A stretch of DNA of 64,000 nt from contig CM119263.1 in assembly GCA_051294375.1 (NCBI GenBank), positions 20,240,115 to 20,304,114 on the forward strand, read 5' to 3'. The notes beneath the pieces are model-generated. The model saw only the letters and a program-made list of their open reading frames with translations. It was not told the origin of the DNA and did no database searches. Source of the DNA: Paraspadella gotoi (Eukaryota; Chaetognatha). How positions within the stretch are numbered: the first letter of the stretch is position 1; every line of letters begins with the position of its first letter. This document shows, one piece after another, positions 26,201-36,933 of this stretch. A program made the translations under genes and the position numbers.

Positions 26201-26274
26201 AGGAGAGTCGGCGAGTGGACAAGATGCTCGAAGCAGTCGCACCCGTCCTTCGCGGCTTCAAAAACATCTGCTAG
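20248..26274 (+). CDS. Cytosolic sulfotransferase (SULT family), atypical active site
   Basis: Complete seven-exon gene: 20248-20394, 22756-22866, 23833-23981, 24094-24167, 24469-24526, 24595-24744 and 26061-26274. The phases close to exactly 300 residues, normal for cytosolic SULTs, which move sulfate from PAPS to hydroxyl or amine acceptors. YPKTGCHW (62-69) is the 5'-phosphosulfate loop with its Lys64. IRNPKDTAVSYYHF (135-148) carries the 3'-phosphate-binding Arg136 and Ser144. RKGIVGEW (263-270) matches the C-terminal RKGxxGDW motif. In the KTHLP segment, which bears the catalytic His in vertebrate SULTs, this protein has NTCSP: Asn111 and Cys113 replace Lys and His. It may be inactive, altered in mechanism, or use a nearby His117/His118. 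The exon 2 donor (GTTCGT) is weak and inferred from phase. Introns 1, 2 and 6 are full of repeats. Confidence 0.92.
20450..20680 (-). repeat. tRNA-derived SINE, family A (in sulfotransferase intron 1)
   Basis: Minus strand begins TGACCCGGTGGCTCATTGAG (A-box TGGCTCATTGAG), then a GGGTTCAATCCC B-box with a GGTACCGGG/CCCGGTACC stem. A GC-rich body follows down to about 20450. GC content is much higher than in the surrounding intron. No A-tail was identified. Confidence 0.7.
20830..20895 (-). repeat. Solo right end of the TIR MITE
   Basis: AACCGCGGTCGGCGAAAGTA at 20874-20893 equals the right TIR at 11261-11282, preceded by the same AAATAAGTATTTTTAAG type sequence. Confidence 0.65.
21368..22325. 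repeat. Large foldback: about 290-bp inverted arms in an intron
   Basis: 21368-21665 and 22030-22325 are inverted copies, matching through TTTTCAAACCAGTGGTTATT, ATTGATCAGTTAAGATATGC, GAGTGGAGAAAGTTGGCTTG and TCGGGTTTCATTTTCCAACT with few mismatches. The spacer is about 365 bp. It lies in sulfotransferase intron 1 and, in the pre-mRNA, would form a long double-stranded hairpin. It could be a TIR element or a foldback transposon. No coding capacity. Confidence 0.75.
22640..23751. mobile_element. Fragments of palindrome-ended element C flanking SULT exon 2
   Basis: A right end GCAGATCCGACATTGTTTGC at about 22693 lies just upstream of exon 2. Inverted core units (22930-23150) and an inverted left end with GTCC-type tract and palindrome (23301-23331) follow the exon. 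Another forward core unit (23340-23500) and a second right end at about 23726 complete the set. Thus exon 2 (22756-22866) sits between copies of the same element. Confidence 0.6.
24225..24440 (-). repeat. tRNA-derived SINE, family B (copy 2)
   Basis: Reverse complement of 6425-6655, in sulfotransferase intron 4. Head and tail are both recognisable (GAACCGTTC near the tail end, CCGTTCATCAGCGGCC at the head). Somewhat diverged, so not a recent copy. Confidence 0.7.
24775..25300. repeat. AT-rich palindromic repeat H (in SULT intron 6)
   Basis: Opens with GTAGAGCGTAGTGAAAGTTA and contains two inward-facing arms (TTGATATAAGAAAATATAAA and its counterpart near 25140) around CAGTTTAAAATATAG. Related to 18890-19260 and 15890-16205. 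Confidence 0.45.
25575..25640 (-). repeat. Degenerate CCCTAA-like tract
   Basis: CCCTAATCCCAACCCTAATC and similar words, about 60 bp, resembling interstitial telomere-like sequence. No TIR is seen here, unlike at 10846-11400. Confidence 0.5.
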
Positions 26275-26421
26275 AAGCAAGGTGGTCTTTTGAGTCAAAA
26301 GCGATCTGGTGCTTTGATTGTCATTACTCACTTGATTTGGGATTGAAACCAAAAAAAAAAAATGTATAAAGTACTATTAAACCTTTTTTTTTCGGGGGGT
26401 TAGCTGTTTTAAAGTTTTTAT

Positions 26422-26427
26422 AATAAA
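26422..26427 (+). terminator. Likely poly(A) signal of the sulfotransferase gene
   Basis: AATAAA 148 bp after the stop codon, first of several overlapping copies in this AT-rich 3' flank. Position is plausible; use is inferred. Confidence 0.4.
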
Positions 26428-26429
26428 AA

Positions 26430-29248
26430 ATAAAAAAATAATAAAGATTGATAAACAATTTTTTTATGCAAAAAAAAGTTGTAAGATATAATTTCGAATT
26501 TGTTTTTATTTTAACATAGCTTCTATAATATTTGGTTTAGAAACTGTTGGTTTTGAACCAAAACTTTATTTAATAGGCCGACAGATAAGCGAGATAGTAG
26601 GGTTTTTTTTTGCACACATGTGTATCTCTCTCTCTCTTTTTCTCTCTCTCTCTCTCACTGACTCTGATTTCCATCTTCTCTCTTTCTTGCCAATGTTTTG
26701 CGGCCGAAATTAGCTGGGATTCCGTGGGCCAAAACGGCTCCCCGTGTGCATTTAGATGGATTTTCGCGTGCGCCAGATGCGAACAGAACAGATCGTTTGT
26801 TCTCCTCACCATGAAAATAAAAACGAAGCCCGTATTACGAAGGAAAAAATTTAAATATGTTAGACAGAATTAGCGCTATTCCACATTTTTGTAGACCCAC
26901 GGGACGGTCAGTACTCAGTACTCACTACTCAGTCGTCAGTACTACTCAGTCGTCGAACAGAGAAAGTTCATGGAACGAGGAACCGTAAGGGAACTTTGCC
27001 ACATTCCATATGGCAGCGATTAAATTCCGCTATAATGTTAAAAATATGAATAAGGTATGTAAGAAAGCCGTTTTCACCGTAGTTCGGACTCGGCCGTGAC
27101 GCGAGTGAAGGGCAGGTGCTCGCCGCGTTTACGATCGGATTTAACGAGACGAACTCAGCGGTTATAACGATCGCCGAGGACTCACCACAGGTGATGTAAG
27201 GCCGACCTTTAATCACCTTTAATCACCGAAAAGAGTGTAAGTCACCTGATATCGTTTCAAATATAAAAAAATAGAATACGTTTCTTACACATCTTTTCAC
27301 ATTCACAGTAAATTTTAAGGCAAAATAAAAACAGTTTTAAACCATATTTCATGTATTTCGAAAAGCGTTAGAACTCCTTGTATTAAGTATCTCATATCTA
27401 TGACCTTGTATTTGGTCCTGATTAACAACGAATTTCGTAAATCGTCACATCACGTGAGGGGCTGTAGTCACGTGACGTTAAATGACATCACGTCTCTCGC
27501 GCGGAGATTACTTGGGCGTTTCTTGGTGATGAGTCGGTGGGAGGGAAAAGTTTCTGGTTATAAGGTTGTAACGAGAAGGAGAACGAGAGAGAGAGAGAGC
27601 GTGAGTGAATGGGAAAGAGGAAGACGAACGTGTGAAATTTACCGAAAACTAGAGAAAATGAGCTCTTTTTCTTTTAACATACGTTTCCCAATAGATTTCA
27701 GGACGGGCTAAATTTCGTCTGTACTAATTAGATATTTAACTAAATATGTTTCCAATTGTTTCCTGTAAATTGTAGAATATGAAAGTTCGTTACAGATTAA
27801 AATTGACAAATCTCGCATCACTCGGAGATTATAAACGCCATTGTACAATATAAATAAAATTTTTGCGTTCTTGCTGGGGCTCTTCAAATTTGTCGACCTG
27901 CCATTTGTCAAGATCCTCGCTGCAGTGACCTCCTGTAGCTGAGCTAAAAAAATAGTGAAAGAAAACTTAAAGATGAAAAATGAGGCGTAATATTTGACGT
28001 TGATTTGGTCGAGGCGACGACTGAAGGAACGAGGATGAGAGTCAGATGGAGAGAATTTTTAGAGTCGAAAACGCGAGGGGAAAATCTGGGCGAAAGATGA
28101 AGACGAGAAAAAAAAAGGAAAGAAAATGGGCGGGTGCTTGAGTAAGGGGTTCACGATGTGGAACGAGTGAGAACGACCGAGAAGAGCCTGACCTAGACGG
28201 GAGGCGAAAAGTTCCGGGACGAACGTTAACAATGATAGACGTAGTAGTTTTAAGTATCAAAGATGGAAAGTATGTTCTTCGACAAAGTACGTTAACTAAC
28301 GATTATCTGACAAGACATGCACAAAACGAACTTTATCCACAAGAGCCTAACTCAATGGAATTTCACGAAAAACTCAATTTTGAATGAGGTGAGGTGAGGC
28401 TCACTGTTCCCGATTAAATCGCCCAATTTCAGTCAAATTCCGTTTTTCTTTGCTACGTCTCATTTCCGTATCATTGGAAATTCCCACGTCAAACCCAACT
28501 CTGTTGTTCAGCTGAATACAAATGAAGGAAAACGTTTTGTTTCGTCAACTCATCCATCATTACTGAGTTTCAGGATAATTCCAGTCTGTTCCGTTCTTCC
28601 TTTTTTTTTATCTTCCCTTTTTAAATTTTCTTTCATTAATTCTGATTCTTTTTTTCTTCTCTATATATTTTTGTATTTTTTTAAAATTAACCATCATTTT
28701 TACTTACTTTTTCGTTTTTATTATTTATCTATAATTCTAGTACTAGCACTTAATTTTCTGATCCAGCTAGTGTCTATTTTGTTTAAACGAAAATGGCTAA
28801 ACTTTTAGTCGATTTGAGGTTAACGAAACGACGATGTCCGCGAGGACGACGTAGACGCTGTTGACGACGACGACGACGACGCGTGGGTCGCGACGCGCCG
28901 GGACGATTTTGCGTCGACCAATCGTCGAACTCCCTCTCTCGCTTTTTGTCACGAAAATGAGTAACATCCGCGGATATATCTCTTTGAGTTACATCTGCAG
29001 ACGATAACGAGGTCGACGTCGCGACTGGCGGCCGACTACTTCTATTTTTGGAACGACGAGCAGCTTAACGCTTTTCTTAGGAACTGCGGGTTTTTTTTGT
29101 TGTTGGAGTAAGTCTTGTTGCTTTCATTTTTATAATTTTTATAATTCTTTGTAATCCGTGAAAATCTTCGACCAATCTTAAATTTATTTTTACAAAAAAC
29201 GACAACCCAATTTTTTAATGTCTGGTGAGAATAATAAAGAACTGTTTG
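26430..29248. other. Gene-poor region with GC-richer patches
   Basis: No gene could be assembled. 26880-27230 and 28740-29100 are GC-richer and contain short open stretches (see rejected items). CACGTG and TGACATCA words lie near 27450-27500, a (GA)n tract near 27585, and a GAC-repeat tract at 28860-28885. Confidence 0.35.
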
Positions 29249-29452
29249 ATGGATACTGATAATTATTTATCAATGGTATTCCTCCATGCTTGGGCGTCTG
29301 CAACTTTACCGTTGGGTCTTTTATTTGCTGTATTCTTCACTTTGTTTGCTACCGACTTTTGTTCAAACATCCAGTATCGACATTTCTGCAGAAAATTTTT
29401 TCGCTCGTCTGTCGGGCGTTGGACTATGAAGGATTTTGAAGGTAGAAAGTAG
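29249..29452 (+). CDS. Small hydrophobic ORF, unrecognised
   Basis: ATG-initiated 67-codon frame. Residues about 9-37 are strongly hydrophobic (WASATLPLGLLFAVFFTLFA) and are followed by a basic tail (RHFCRKFFRSSVGR). It could be a small membrane protein, the last exon of a larger gene, or chance. No family recognised and no neighbour supports it. Confidence 0.18.
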   Translation: MDTDNYLSMVFLHAWASATLPLGLLFAVFFTLFATDFCSNIQYRHFCRKFFRSSVGRWTMKDFEGRK

Positions 29453-31489
29453 TTTCAAAATTGTTCACTGTGCTTCACTCTGATACATCAAGTATCGTGA
29501 ATCTAAAGAATGAGTTTTGAATGAATAAAAGAATGATTATTAGAAAATTAATGAATGCATAAAATAAATAATTTCTCAAAATGGCGTGAGAGATCCGTAA
29601 GAAAAAAAAGATCTTAATACTTAAAAATAGTCAAATTAATCAGATCGAAAATGCAACAATCGAAAAATGATGGAATGCTTGAATGAATGAATAAATGAAC
29701 GAAGGAATGACCGGAGTAAAATTAATGATCCGGTTGAGTTAGTAAACAGAGAGGCGCATCTTCCCTCGCGGACCTCGACTCCATAAATCCTTGGATTTTT
29801 CCTTTCACATCTATTATTCAACGGCGCCCCGTGAATTTTTTTTCTTTCGACGCTGCCGACGAATGGATCGATCGTCATCTTTATTAATGAATCCCTTCGA
29901 CGTCCGTCCGTCCGCTCGTCCGTCCGTCCGCTCGTCCGTCCGTTCGCTATTTTTGGAATTTTGTTTTATCCTTTAATTATCTCGGTTGCGGCGATTAGGT
30001 TTTTCGTCTTTATCTGCTCATCCAAAATCTGTCCATAATTATGTTTGTACCAATTTAAAAAGATTATGAATTTTGAAAATTATGATCTTAAAGATTCCTG
30101 TTTTCACATCTTTAAAAATAAGTTGAAGTTTATGAAAAATGGTTACATAAAGACTAGATGAAAGACTGGCAAAGAAAACTATTTTAATGTTCTTTTAGAA
30201 AAAAAAAATTAAAAAAAAAGTAACTTCTGAAAAGTCTTTGTCAGTTCATCATTTTAAAGAAAGCGGACAAATATTCCAAGGAAAGCGAGAAAGGATTATG
30301 TAAATTTCTCACTCTAGATAACTCACTCTGGAAGAAGGAAAAGAAAAAATTATGAAATGAAAAAAAATCAAGATCATTTCCTTTCTTTTCGTTGTTGTGA
30401 ATATTAAAGTTACAAAGTTTTTATATTTAATCTTTTTGTTTAATACAAATAAAATCTCTATAACTTTGAAATAAAAGATAAAAAAGGACAAAGAAATGGC
30501 GAAAGAAAAGAAAAAATGGGAGAGAAATAAAACGAGAAAAATTTTTAAAAAAGATAAGAAAATAAAAAAGTCAGGAAGACCTATAATAAAAAAAATAAAA
30601 ATAACAATAATTAAAATAAAACAAGTAAAGTAAGTAAAAGACAAAAGAAGAGATAAAACTGAGAAAAGAAAAAGAAAAGAAAAGAAAAGAAATGAAAATA
30701 AAGTAAAAGAAAAAAGAAAAGAAAAAAAGAAATAAGAAGGATGACTGATATGACCTTAGATAAAAGCAAAAAGGATCGTCGAGCCATCGTCAAAATAACG
30801 AAAAAAAATTTTTTTTAACGGAAAATATTGAATCAAAAAGAAAATTCTTCATTTTTCTCTGCCAATCTTTTTTTTTTTTGGGTAAATTTAGGCAAGTTAC
30901 AAGCACTTATCTCTTTCAAATTCGTTTGCAATGTATTCAATTATTTATATAATATGCCCTCTTGAAGGGACCCTTTAAGTATTTAATCCGGATGAAAAGC
31001 CATCTCGACTTGTGATGAAGAGACGGGAAAAGATGAAAATTAAAACGGAACAGATAAAACCGAAGATCACGACTCTGAAGATGCGGCGATTCCGATGTGG
31101 AAACCTTAGATTTTTTTTTAATCAATAGAGAGAAAAAAGAAATAAAGTCAAACAATAAAAATATGTATATTTAATTCCTTCCTTTTTAGTTTATATCTGG
31201 TTGATTATCATTTTGAATTTTAAGTTACGACTGACCGACTAAAAAGTCTTCAATAAAGAATCGGCGGCGTCAGCATCGGAGAAGAGGAGAGCTTCTAAGA
31301 TTATCGATCAATATTATGTAGACTTCCTCGCAACTTTTATTAAATATTTACGATGAGCCGTTCAAGCCTTTTTCATTTAAATATCCCATATATTTATTTA
31401 CGGTTAAGATCATATTTAATGTTTATAACTTAATATTTTATTTGTACATGGATTATATAATATATACGGATTAGAGTATCCTGCTACGT
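29453..31489. other. Non-coding, purine-rich tracts
   Basis: No gene. Contains a GTCC tetranucleotide tract at 29900-29944 and a long AAGAAAAG purine-rich stretch at about 30480-30740, whose apparent open frames are compositional. Confidence 0.5.
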
Positions 31490-31590
31490 TATTGTATGTA
31501 ACAGGAATTGTCTGCCCAAAGTAAGGGGCTAGATACCTTATTTATTGAATGTATGGATATATACTATATTAGCTTGACTAATTTGATCCT
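31490..31590 (+). repeat. Diverged 3' part of the 259-bp repeat
   Basis: CTTATTTATTGAATGTATGG and the preceding GTCTGCCCAAAGTAAGGGGC correspond to the 3' third of 7367-7625, with many substitutions. Confidence 0.55.
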
Positions 31591-31964
31591 CTTTTTATTG
31601 AATCTTCCTCTCAATATCTTCTCCCCTTCCTTTTCTTCAACTCCACCTGACGTGGGGTGAGAGATCTCTCTCAATTTCCGGCCATCCATTTGATATTAAA
31701 TTGAGTGAGGAGAAGAGAAGCGAAAAAATGAGTGGGGTGCAGGAGAGAGAAAGAGGGGGGGAGGGTAGAAAAAAGTTGGGAGGAAGGAGAGGAAATAAGA
31801 AAGAAAGAAGAAAATTACGAGGGGAGAAGAAAAAAAAAATGAAAAGAGAAAAAAAAATGAAACGAAGAAGACAGAAAATGCGTAAAAAAGTTATTTCTTA
31901 CCATCTCAAAATCTTTTGCAAGAAAAAAAAAAATTCGGTGACGATGTATGCGCTGACGACGACG

Positions 31965-32090
31965 ACATCGACAACGACAACAAATACGTCATCGAAGGCG
32001 ACAACGACGACGACCAATTCGGCGACGATTACGACGACGATGACGACGACATCGACAAATATCATCATCGGCGACACGACAATTTTTTCG
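31965..32090. repeat. GAC/ACG-rich trinucleotide tract
   Basis: Imperfect GACGACGAC repeats directly upstream of the 42-bp array. In one frame they read as an Asp-rich stretch, in others as Thr- or Arg-rich; no initiator or homology supports a protein. Confidence 0.6.
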
Positions 32091-32142
32091 CTTCGCATTT
32101 CTGCGTCAATGGAAAGAAGAATTTGTTGGTTCGGCTCCGCAA

Positions 32143-33232
32143 GAGAGTCGGCGCCGCGGAAGAGTCTGTCGGCGAAGCAAGAGAATCAGTCGGCGCCGCG
32201 GAAGAGTCTGTCGGCGAAGCAAGAGAATCAGTCGGCGCCGCGGAAGAGTCTGTCGGCGAAGCAAGAGAATCAGTCGGCGCCGCGGAAGAGTCTGTCGGCG
32301 AAGCAAGAGAATCAGTCGGCGCCGCGGAAGAGTCTGTCGGCGAAGCAAGAGAATCAGTCGGCGCCGCGGAAGAGTCTGTCGGCGAAGCAAGAGAATCAGT
32401 CGGCGCCGCGGAAGAGTCTGTCGGCGAAGCAAGAGAATCAGTCGGCGCCGCGGGAGAGTCAGTCGGCGAAGCAAGAGAATCAGTTGGCGCCGCGGAAGAG
32501 TCTGTCGGCGAAGCAAGAGAATCAGTCGGCGCTGGGGAGAGTCAGTCGGCGAAGCAAGAGAATCAGTCGGCGCCGCGGGAGAGTCAGTCGGCAAAGCAAG
32601 AGAATCAGTCGGCGCCGCGGGAGAGTCAGTCGGCGAAGCAAGAGAATCAGTTGGCGCCGCGGAAGAGTCTGTCGGTGAAGCAAGAGAATGAGTCGGCGCC
32701 GTGGGAGAGTCAGTCGGTGAAGCAAGAGAATCAGTCGGGGCCGCGGGAGAGTCAGTCGGCGAAGCAAGAGAATCATTCGGGGCCGCGGGAGAGTCAGTCG
32801 GCGAAGCAAGAGAATCAGTCGGCGCCGCGGAAGAGTCTGTCGGCGAAGCAAGAGAATCAGTCGGCGCTGCGGGAGAGTCAGTCGGTGATGCAAGAGAATC
32901 AGTCGTGGCCGCGGGAGAGTCAGTCGGCGAAGCAAGAGAATCAGTCGGCGCCGCGGAAGAGTCTGTTAGCGAAGCAAGAGAATCAGTCGGCGCCGCGGAA
33001 GAGTCAGTCGGCGAAGCAAGAGAATCAGTCGGCGCCGCGGGAGAGTCAGTCGGCGAAGCAAGAGAATCAGTTGGCGCCGCGGAAAGAGTCAGTCGGCGAA
33101 GCAAGAGAATCAGTCGGCGCCGCGGGAGAGTCAGTCGGCGAAGCAAGAGAATCAGTCGGCGCCGCGGAAGAGTCAGTCGGCGAGGCAAGAGAATCAGTCG
33201 GCGCTGCGGGACAGTCGGTCGGCGCGGCGAAC
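32143..33232. repeat. 42-bp minisatellite array (about 26 copies)
   Basis: The unit is GTCGGCGCCGCGGAAGAGTC followed by TGTCGGCGAAGCAAGAGAATCA, and is itself two related 21-bp halves both starting GTCGGCG. The first half-dozen copies are almost identical; later ones carry scattered substitutions. Because 42 is a multiple of three and the unit lacks stops, several frames stay open on both strands (for example VGAAEESVGEARES and SAPRKSLSAKQENQ on plus, PTDSLASPTDSSAA on minus). Near 32535 a unit is short by a non-multiple of three, so no single frame reads the same peptide throughout. No ATG-led gene with splice support was found. GC-rich island in AT-rich DNA. Confidence 0.9.
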
Positions 33233-33835
33233 TAAAAAACATTGGAATCGCATTATAATTACTAATGTATAGTGCGGTAAGACGTTTTAAAATAATATGT
33301 TAAACACAAACTAAGTGATAGAGAAAACTTAGCACGGAGCTTATCTAATTCTCCGTACTAGGACGTAAGATTAAAAAAATGTGAAAGATTGGTGAGGCGA
33401 TCCTAAAGTCGGTGTCCACAACGGACTCAGCGATCGAAGAATAAAGAATGACCCGACGCTATTGAAATGGGGCGCGGCGGCACTAAAGCGCCTCGGGCGG
33501 AAGATATTGCTACTTCCACATGTTGGAAAGAAGGAAAGAGATTGGCGGCGGCAGGGACTTTAAAGGTTATGATTAAACTCAGTTGTAGGCTGTGGCTCGT
33601 TTTAAGATTTCGTAAGCAGATAATATTACTTTTTTTTCTTTATATATATTTCTAATGCGGAGGAAAAGATATTCCCTTTTTGAACTGTGATCTTCTGATC
33701 TTGAGAGGAGTTTGTTTTCCTTTTTTTTTTTTTGAGTTGTGATATACCGGAACGGAGCAGTAGATTTTTCCAATAAATCCGTGAAATCCGATTCGGTAAA
33801 TACGGAAGCTCGAGATTGGGAAAGTGCGGGATCGC

Positions 33836-33837
<2 letters not shown>

Positions 33838-33885
<48 letters not shown>

Positions 33886-33980
33886 TCCTGGGGAGGCGAC
33901 AAATTGTGATGGAAGAGAAAGCGATGGCGACCCGAGGGATAATGAAAGGATGGAAAGGAGTGCGGTTGAATAAAGTGAAC

Positions 33981-34012
<32 letters not shown>
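33838..34012. repeat. (GA)n then (CT)n microsatellites in inverted order
   Basis: A GA tract (33838-33880) and a CT tract (33983-34012) face each other across 100 bp and could pair as a hairpin. Confidence 0.85.
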
Positions 34013-34013
<1 letters not shown>

Positions 34014-36803
34014 CCTTTCCTTCATTCAACGGAATTCCTCGCCGTCATCGGGTCTGCCGATAATTTCCGCCATTTTCCCTATTTCCGTCTTTTTCCTTTG
34101 TTTTCCTTTTTATTTCCTTCTTCCTTTCCCCTTTAATTTCTCTTCATCATCCCTCGGGGCCCAACGAATTGTTTTTATAATCCGAAAAGCGTCCCGGGGC
34201 GAAAATCCGCTTTCGATATTGAGTGAAGAATCGCGAGAGAGTTAGAAGTTTGTGGAAACTTGATTTCTCGATTTTATTCTTTTAAATTGACAAAGTGAGA
34301 GCATTTAAATTTTTTTATATCATGTATATACCTTTATAAACCATACTTACAACGATAAAACCGACTTAGGTACGCTTATCAAATATGAATGACTCGAAAA
34401 CTTAACATAACTTTTTTTCGGGGGGGGGGGCAGAAGGGGAGGGGGAAAAAGGGTTGAAAAATTGAATTGAATTGGAGAAGAATTGGGAAGGAGTTTTTTG
34501 ATTGTGGTCGTAGAAACGAAATGAAGTCTAGAGTAACGACTGGGGAGGAATCGAACGGTCGCGGGAAAAGACACATTAGATCCGTAACGACTTCACAGAA
34601 GTATCCCTCACTTGTCGGATCTTAACACGTCACTCGATTAAGGGTATTGTTCTTGTTGTTGTTGTTGTTGCGAGGACGACCAAATGGAGAATTACAATGC
34701 GAAAATCAAGGGTTCTAATTTCAAATATTTATTAAAAGAATAGACTGAACAGTGAACACCTGCAAAATTACTAAAAAAATTAATACTTTCGTCTCATTAA
34801 TTTCAAACGGAAGAATATAGTTGATTTATTTACCACAAAAAAATTGTTGTGTATGATAAGTTAAGTTAGATAGATCGATTACATTTATTTCTTTATTTTA
34901 TACAATGTCTACGAAAATGATCAACCAATATGTTTTTGATAAAATTTGATAAAATCATGGCTGCGATCATAGCATAATGCTCCCATAAAAGCCCATACCG
35001 TCTCTGCCGTACTTCGCATGAAAAGAAAAAAGAAATTGAATTATTCGAAAAATTGAGAAAGATTTACTGGGAGAACCGACGATAGAGTTGCGTCGGAAAG
35101 AGGAAATAAAAAATATAAAATAACAAACATTCGGTTGTGTTATTTCTCTTTTTTCTCTTGTACGAATACAACTCATGGAAGGATGACATTCATTTCGCAA
35201 AGGAAGGCAGATAAAGTGAAGGATGAATGCAAAACATGTCAAGTTTGTCTTTTTAAACTAGTTATTAGAGGTCGTTTTGAATCGAGAATTTGGAATTGAA
35301 CGAAAATAGTCGACGCCATTTTGTTCGCTTTTTTTTTCTCTCCGATCGAGATGATTAAATAGGAAACCGTCAACATGCAGTCCACATTTTTTTTTAATCA
35401 GGACCTCGACTGTTGACAGCTTGTCACTTTCGTCACTCATGTGCAGTCATGACCCAACCGAGCAGTGAAAACGGCGTCTTGACTAAGTCTGATAAACAAC
35501 GCTGACCGTGGGCGCAGAGCTGCCATGTTTTCGAAAATTAAATTGGGAATAACTCGGAAAAAACAAAAAGGAAGAAAAGATCCGCTATCAAGCGTATATA
35601 GGCTGAAGCCATATATAGATATTCTATTGAGGCTAATACGATAAAATATTCATTATTTAGACCTTTCGCTGTCTCTTTTAGAGAAGTATCTCCCCCATTC
35701 GACCAAAACGATCTTTTCCTTTTTATGGACAGAGAGAAAAGGATGAGAGGTGAATCTGAGGCGTAGCGTCTCGCGAAACCGTAACACTTTGCCTTCCCTT
35801 TATCGCTTCGCACGAGAAGAGTTCTCGGTTCTCCCGATTTCAATTTTTCAAACCATTTCCGTTTTATGCCCGAAACTAGCGAAAAAAAAACCCCAAAAAA
35901 ACCGCGAAGAAGCATTGAAGACATTTTTTTCGGGCCATCTTTTCAGAGTGGGTTCCATTTCAGCGTAAATTCAGAATTATGTTTGTTTTTAAGTTTAAAG
36001 ATTACGTAGGGTATTAAGGATTAGCTAGGGGATTAGGGTTAGATATTAGGATTAAGATTAAGGATTTTGTAAGATTTTTTATTAGCAATTAAGATTAAAG
36101 ATTAGGGTTTAAGGTTAGGGATTAGAGTTGGGAATTTGGGTTCAGGATTAGGTTGGTATAAGTGATTAAGGTTTTGGATTGAATTAAGCATTTGAAAATA
36201 AATTAGACTTGGATATTAAAATCAAAATTTAAGAAAAAGGATCAGAAACTGGGCGCTTTTGGAAAATAGCATCTTTTTTCCCCTCTTCGCTTCTCTCCGA
36301 ACATGAAAGTTTTGGTTGTTGCGGTATAAGTTTTAATGTCTTTCCTTCGGAGCTCATAAAGTATCATCGAGTGATGTAATTTTGTAGTTGTCGTTGTATT
36401 ACGTAGTTGAGATTGACTTCGCTTTTGATTCTACGACATTTTTGAGCCGACTTGCAATTTACGAATATGAATTTTTTTTCCTGACATATTATATATCACA
36501 GTACATTCTTAAAAAAAAAATAAGAAAACATAAAATAAAAAAGCAGAGAAGAAAAAAGAAGGATTAACCAGAGAGAAATGTGACGGAAGTAATTGCAGAA
36601 TAACGAAGAAATATGAAGGGAAAAAAAGTTTAAAAAATCGGAGAAAAAAAGGAGCCGCAGTTGCGGAGAAAGAAGGATAAACTATCACAAACTCAAAGTG
36701 ATGGACGGGGAATGGGGTGCGACTGCAAAATATGGTTTTCTGATTATTCAATTATATTCAAAAATTCTCGTAAGATTCTCGCGTTACTCGACGCGGACTT
36801 TCC
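34013..36803. other. No gene recognised
   Basis: Mixed-composition non-coding DNA. 36005-36160 holds degenerate GGATTAGGGTTA-type repeats similar in flavour to those at 10846-11400 but without the TIR. A G10 run lies near 34421. Confidence 0.4.
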
Positions 36804-36834
36804 GCTCTCTCTCTCTCTGTCTCTCTCTCTCTCT

Positions 36835-36929
<95 letters not shown>
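36804..36929 (+). repeat. (CT)n microsatellite
   Basis: About 125 bp of nearly pure CT with a few interruptions. Confidence 0.95.

Positions 36930-36933
<4 letters not shown>

Noticed and set aside
27010-27180. Possible two-exon start: ATG at 27010 (MAAIKFRYNVKNMNK), then an open block from 27083 to a GTGATG at about 27191
   Set aside because: The implied intron would be only 28 bp, far below every other intron here (68 bp or more), and no downstream exons or family match were found.
28950-29120. Open stretch reading DYFYFWNDEQLNAFLRNCG
   Set aside because: It looks protein-like but ends in a stop without a GT donor, has no clear upstream exon and no recognised family.
31728-33258. Several frames through the 42-bp repeat array as genes
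   Set aside because: Openness is explained by a stop-free 42-bp unit. The longest frames start at non-ATG codons or in low-complexity DNA, and a slip near 32535 mixes frames.
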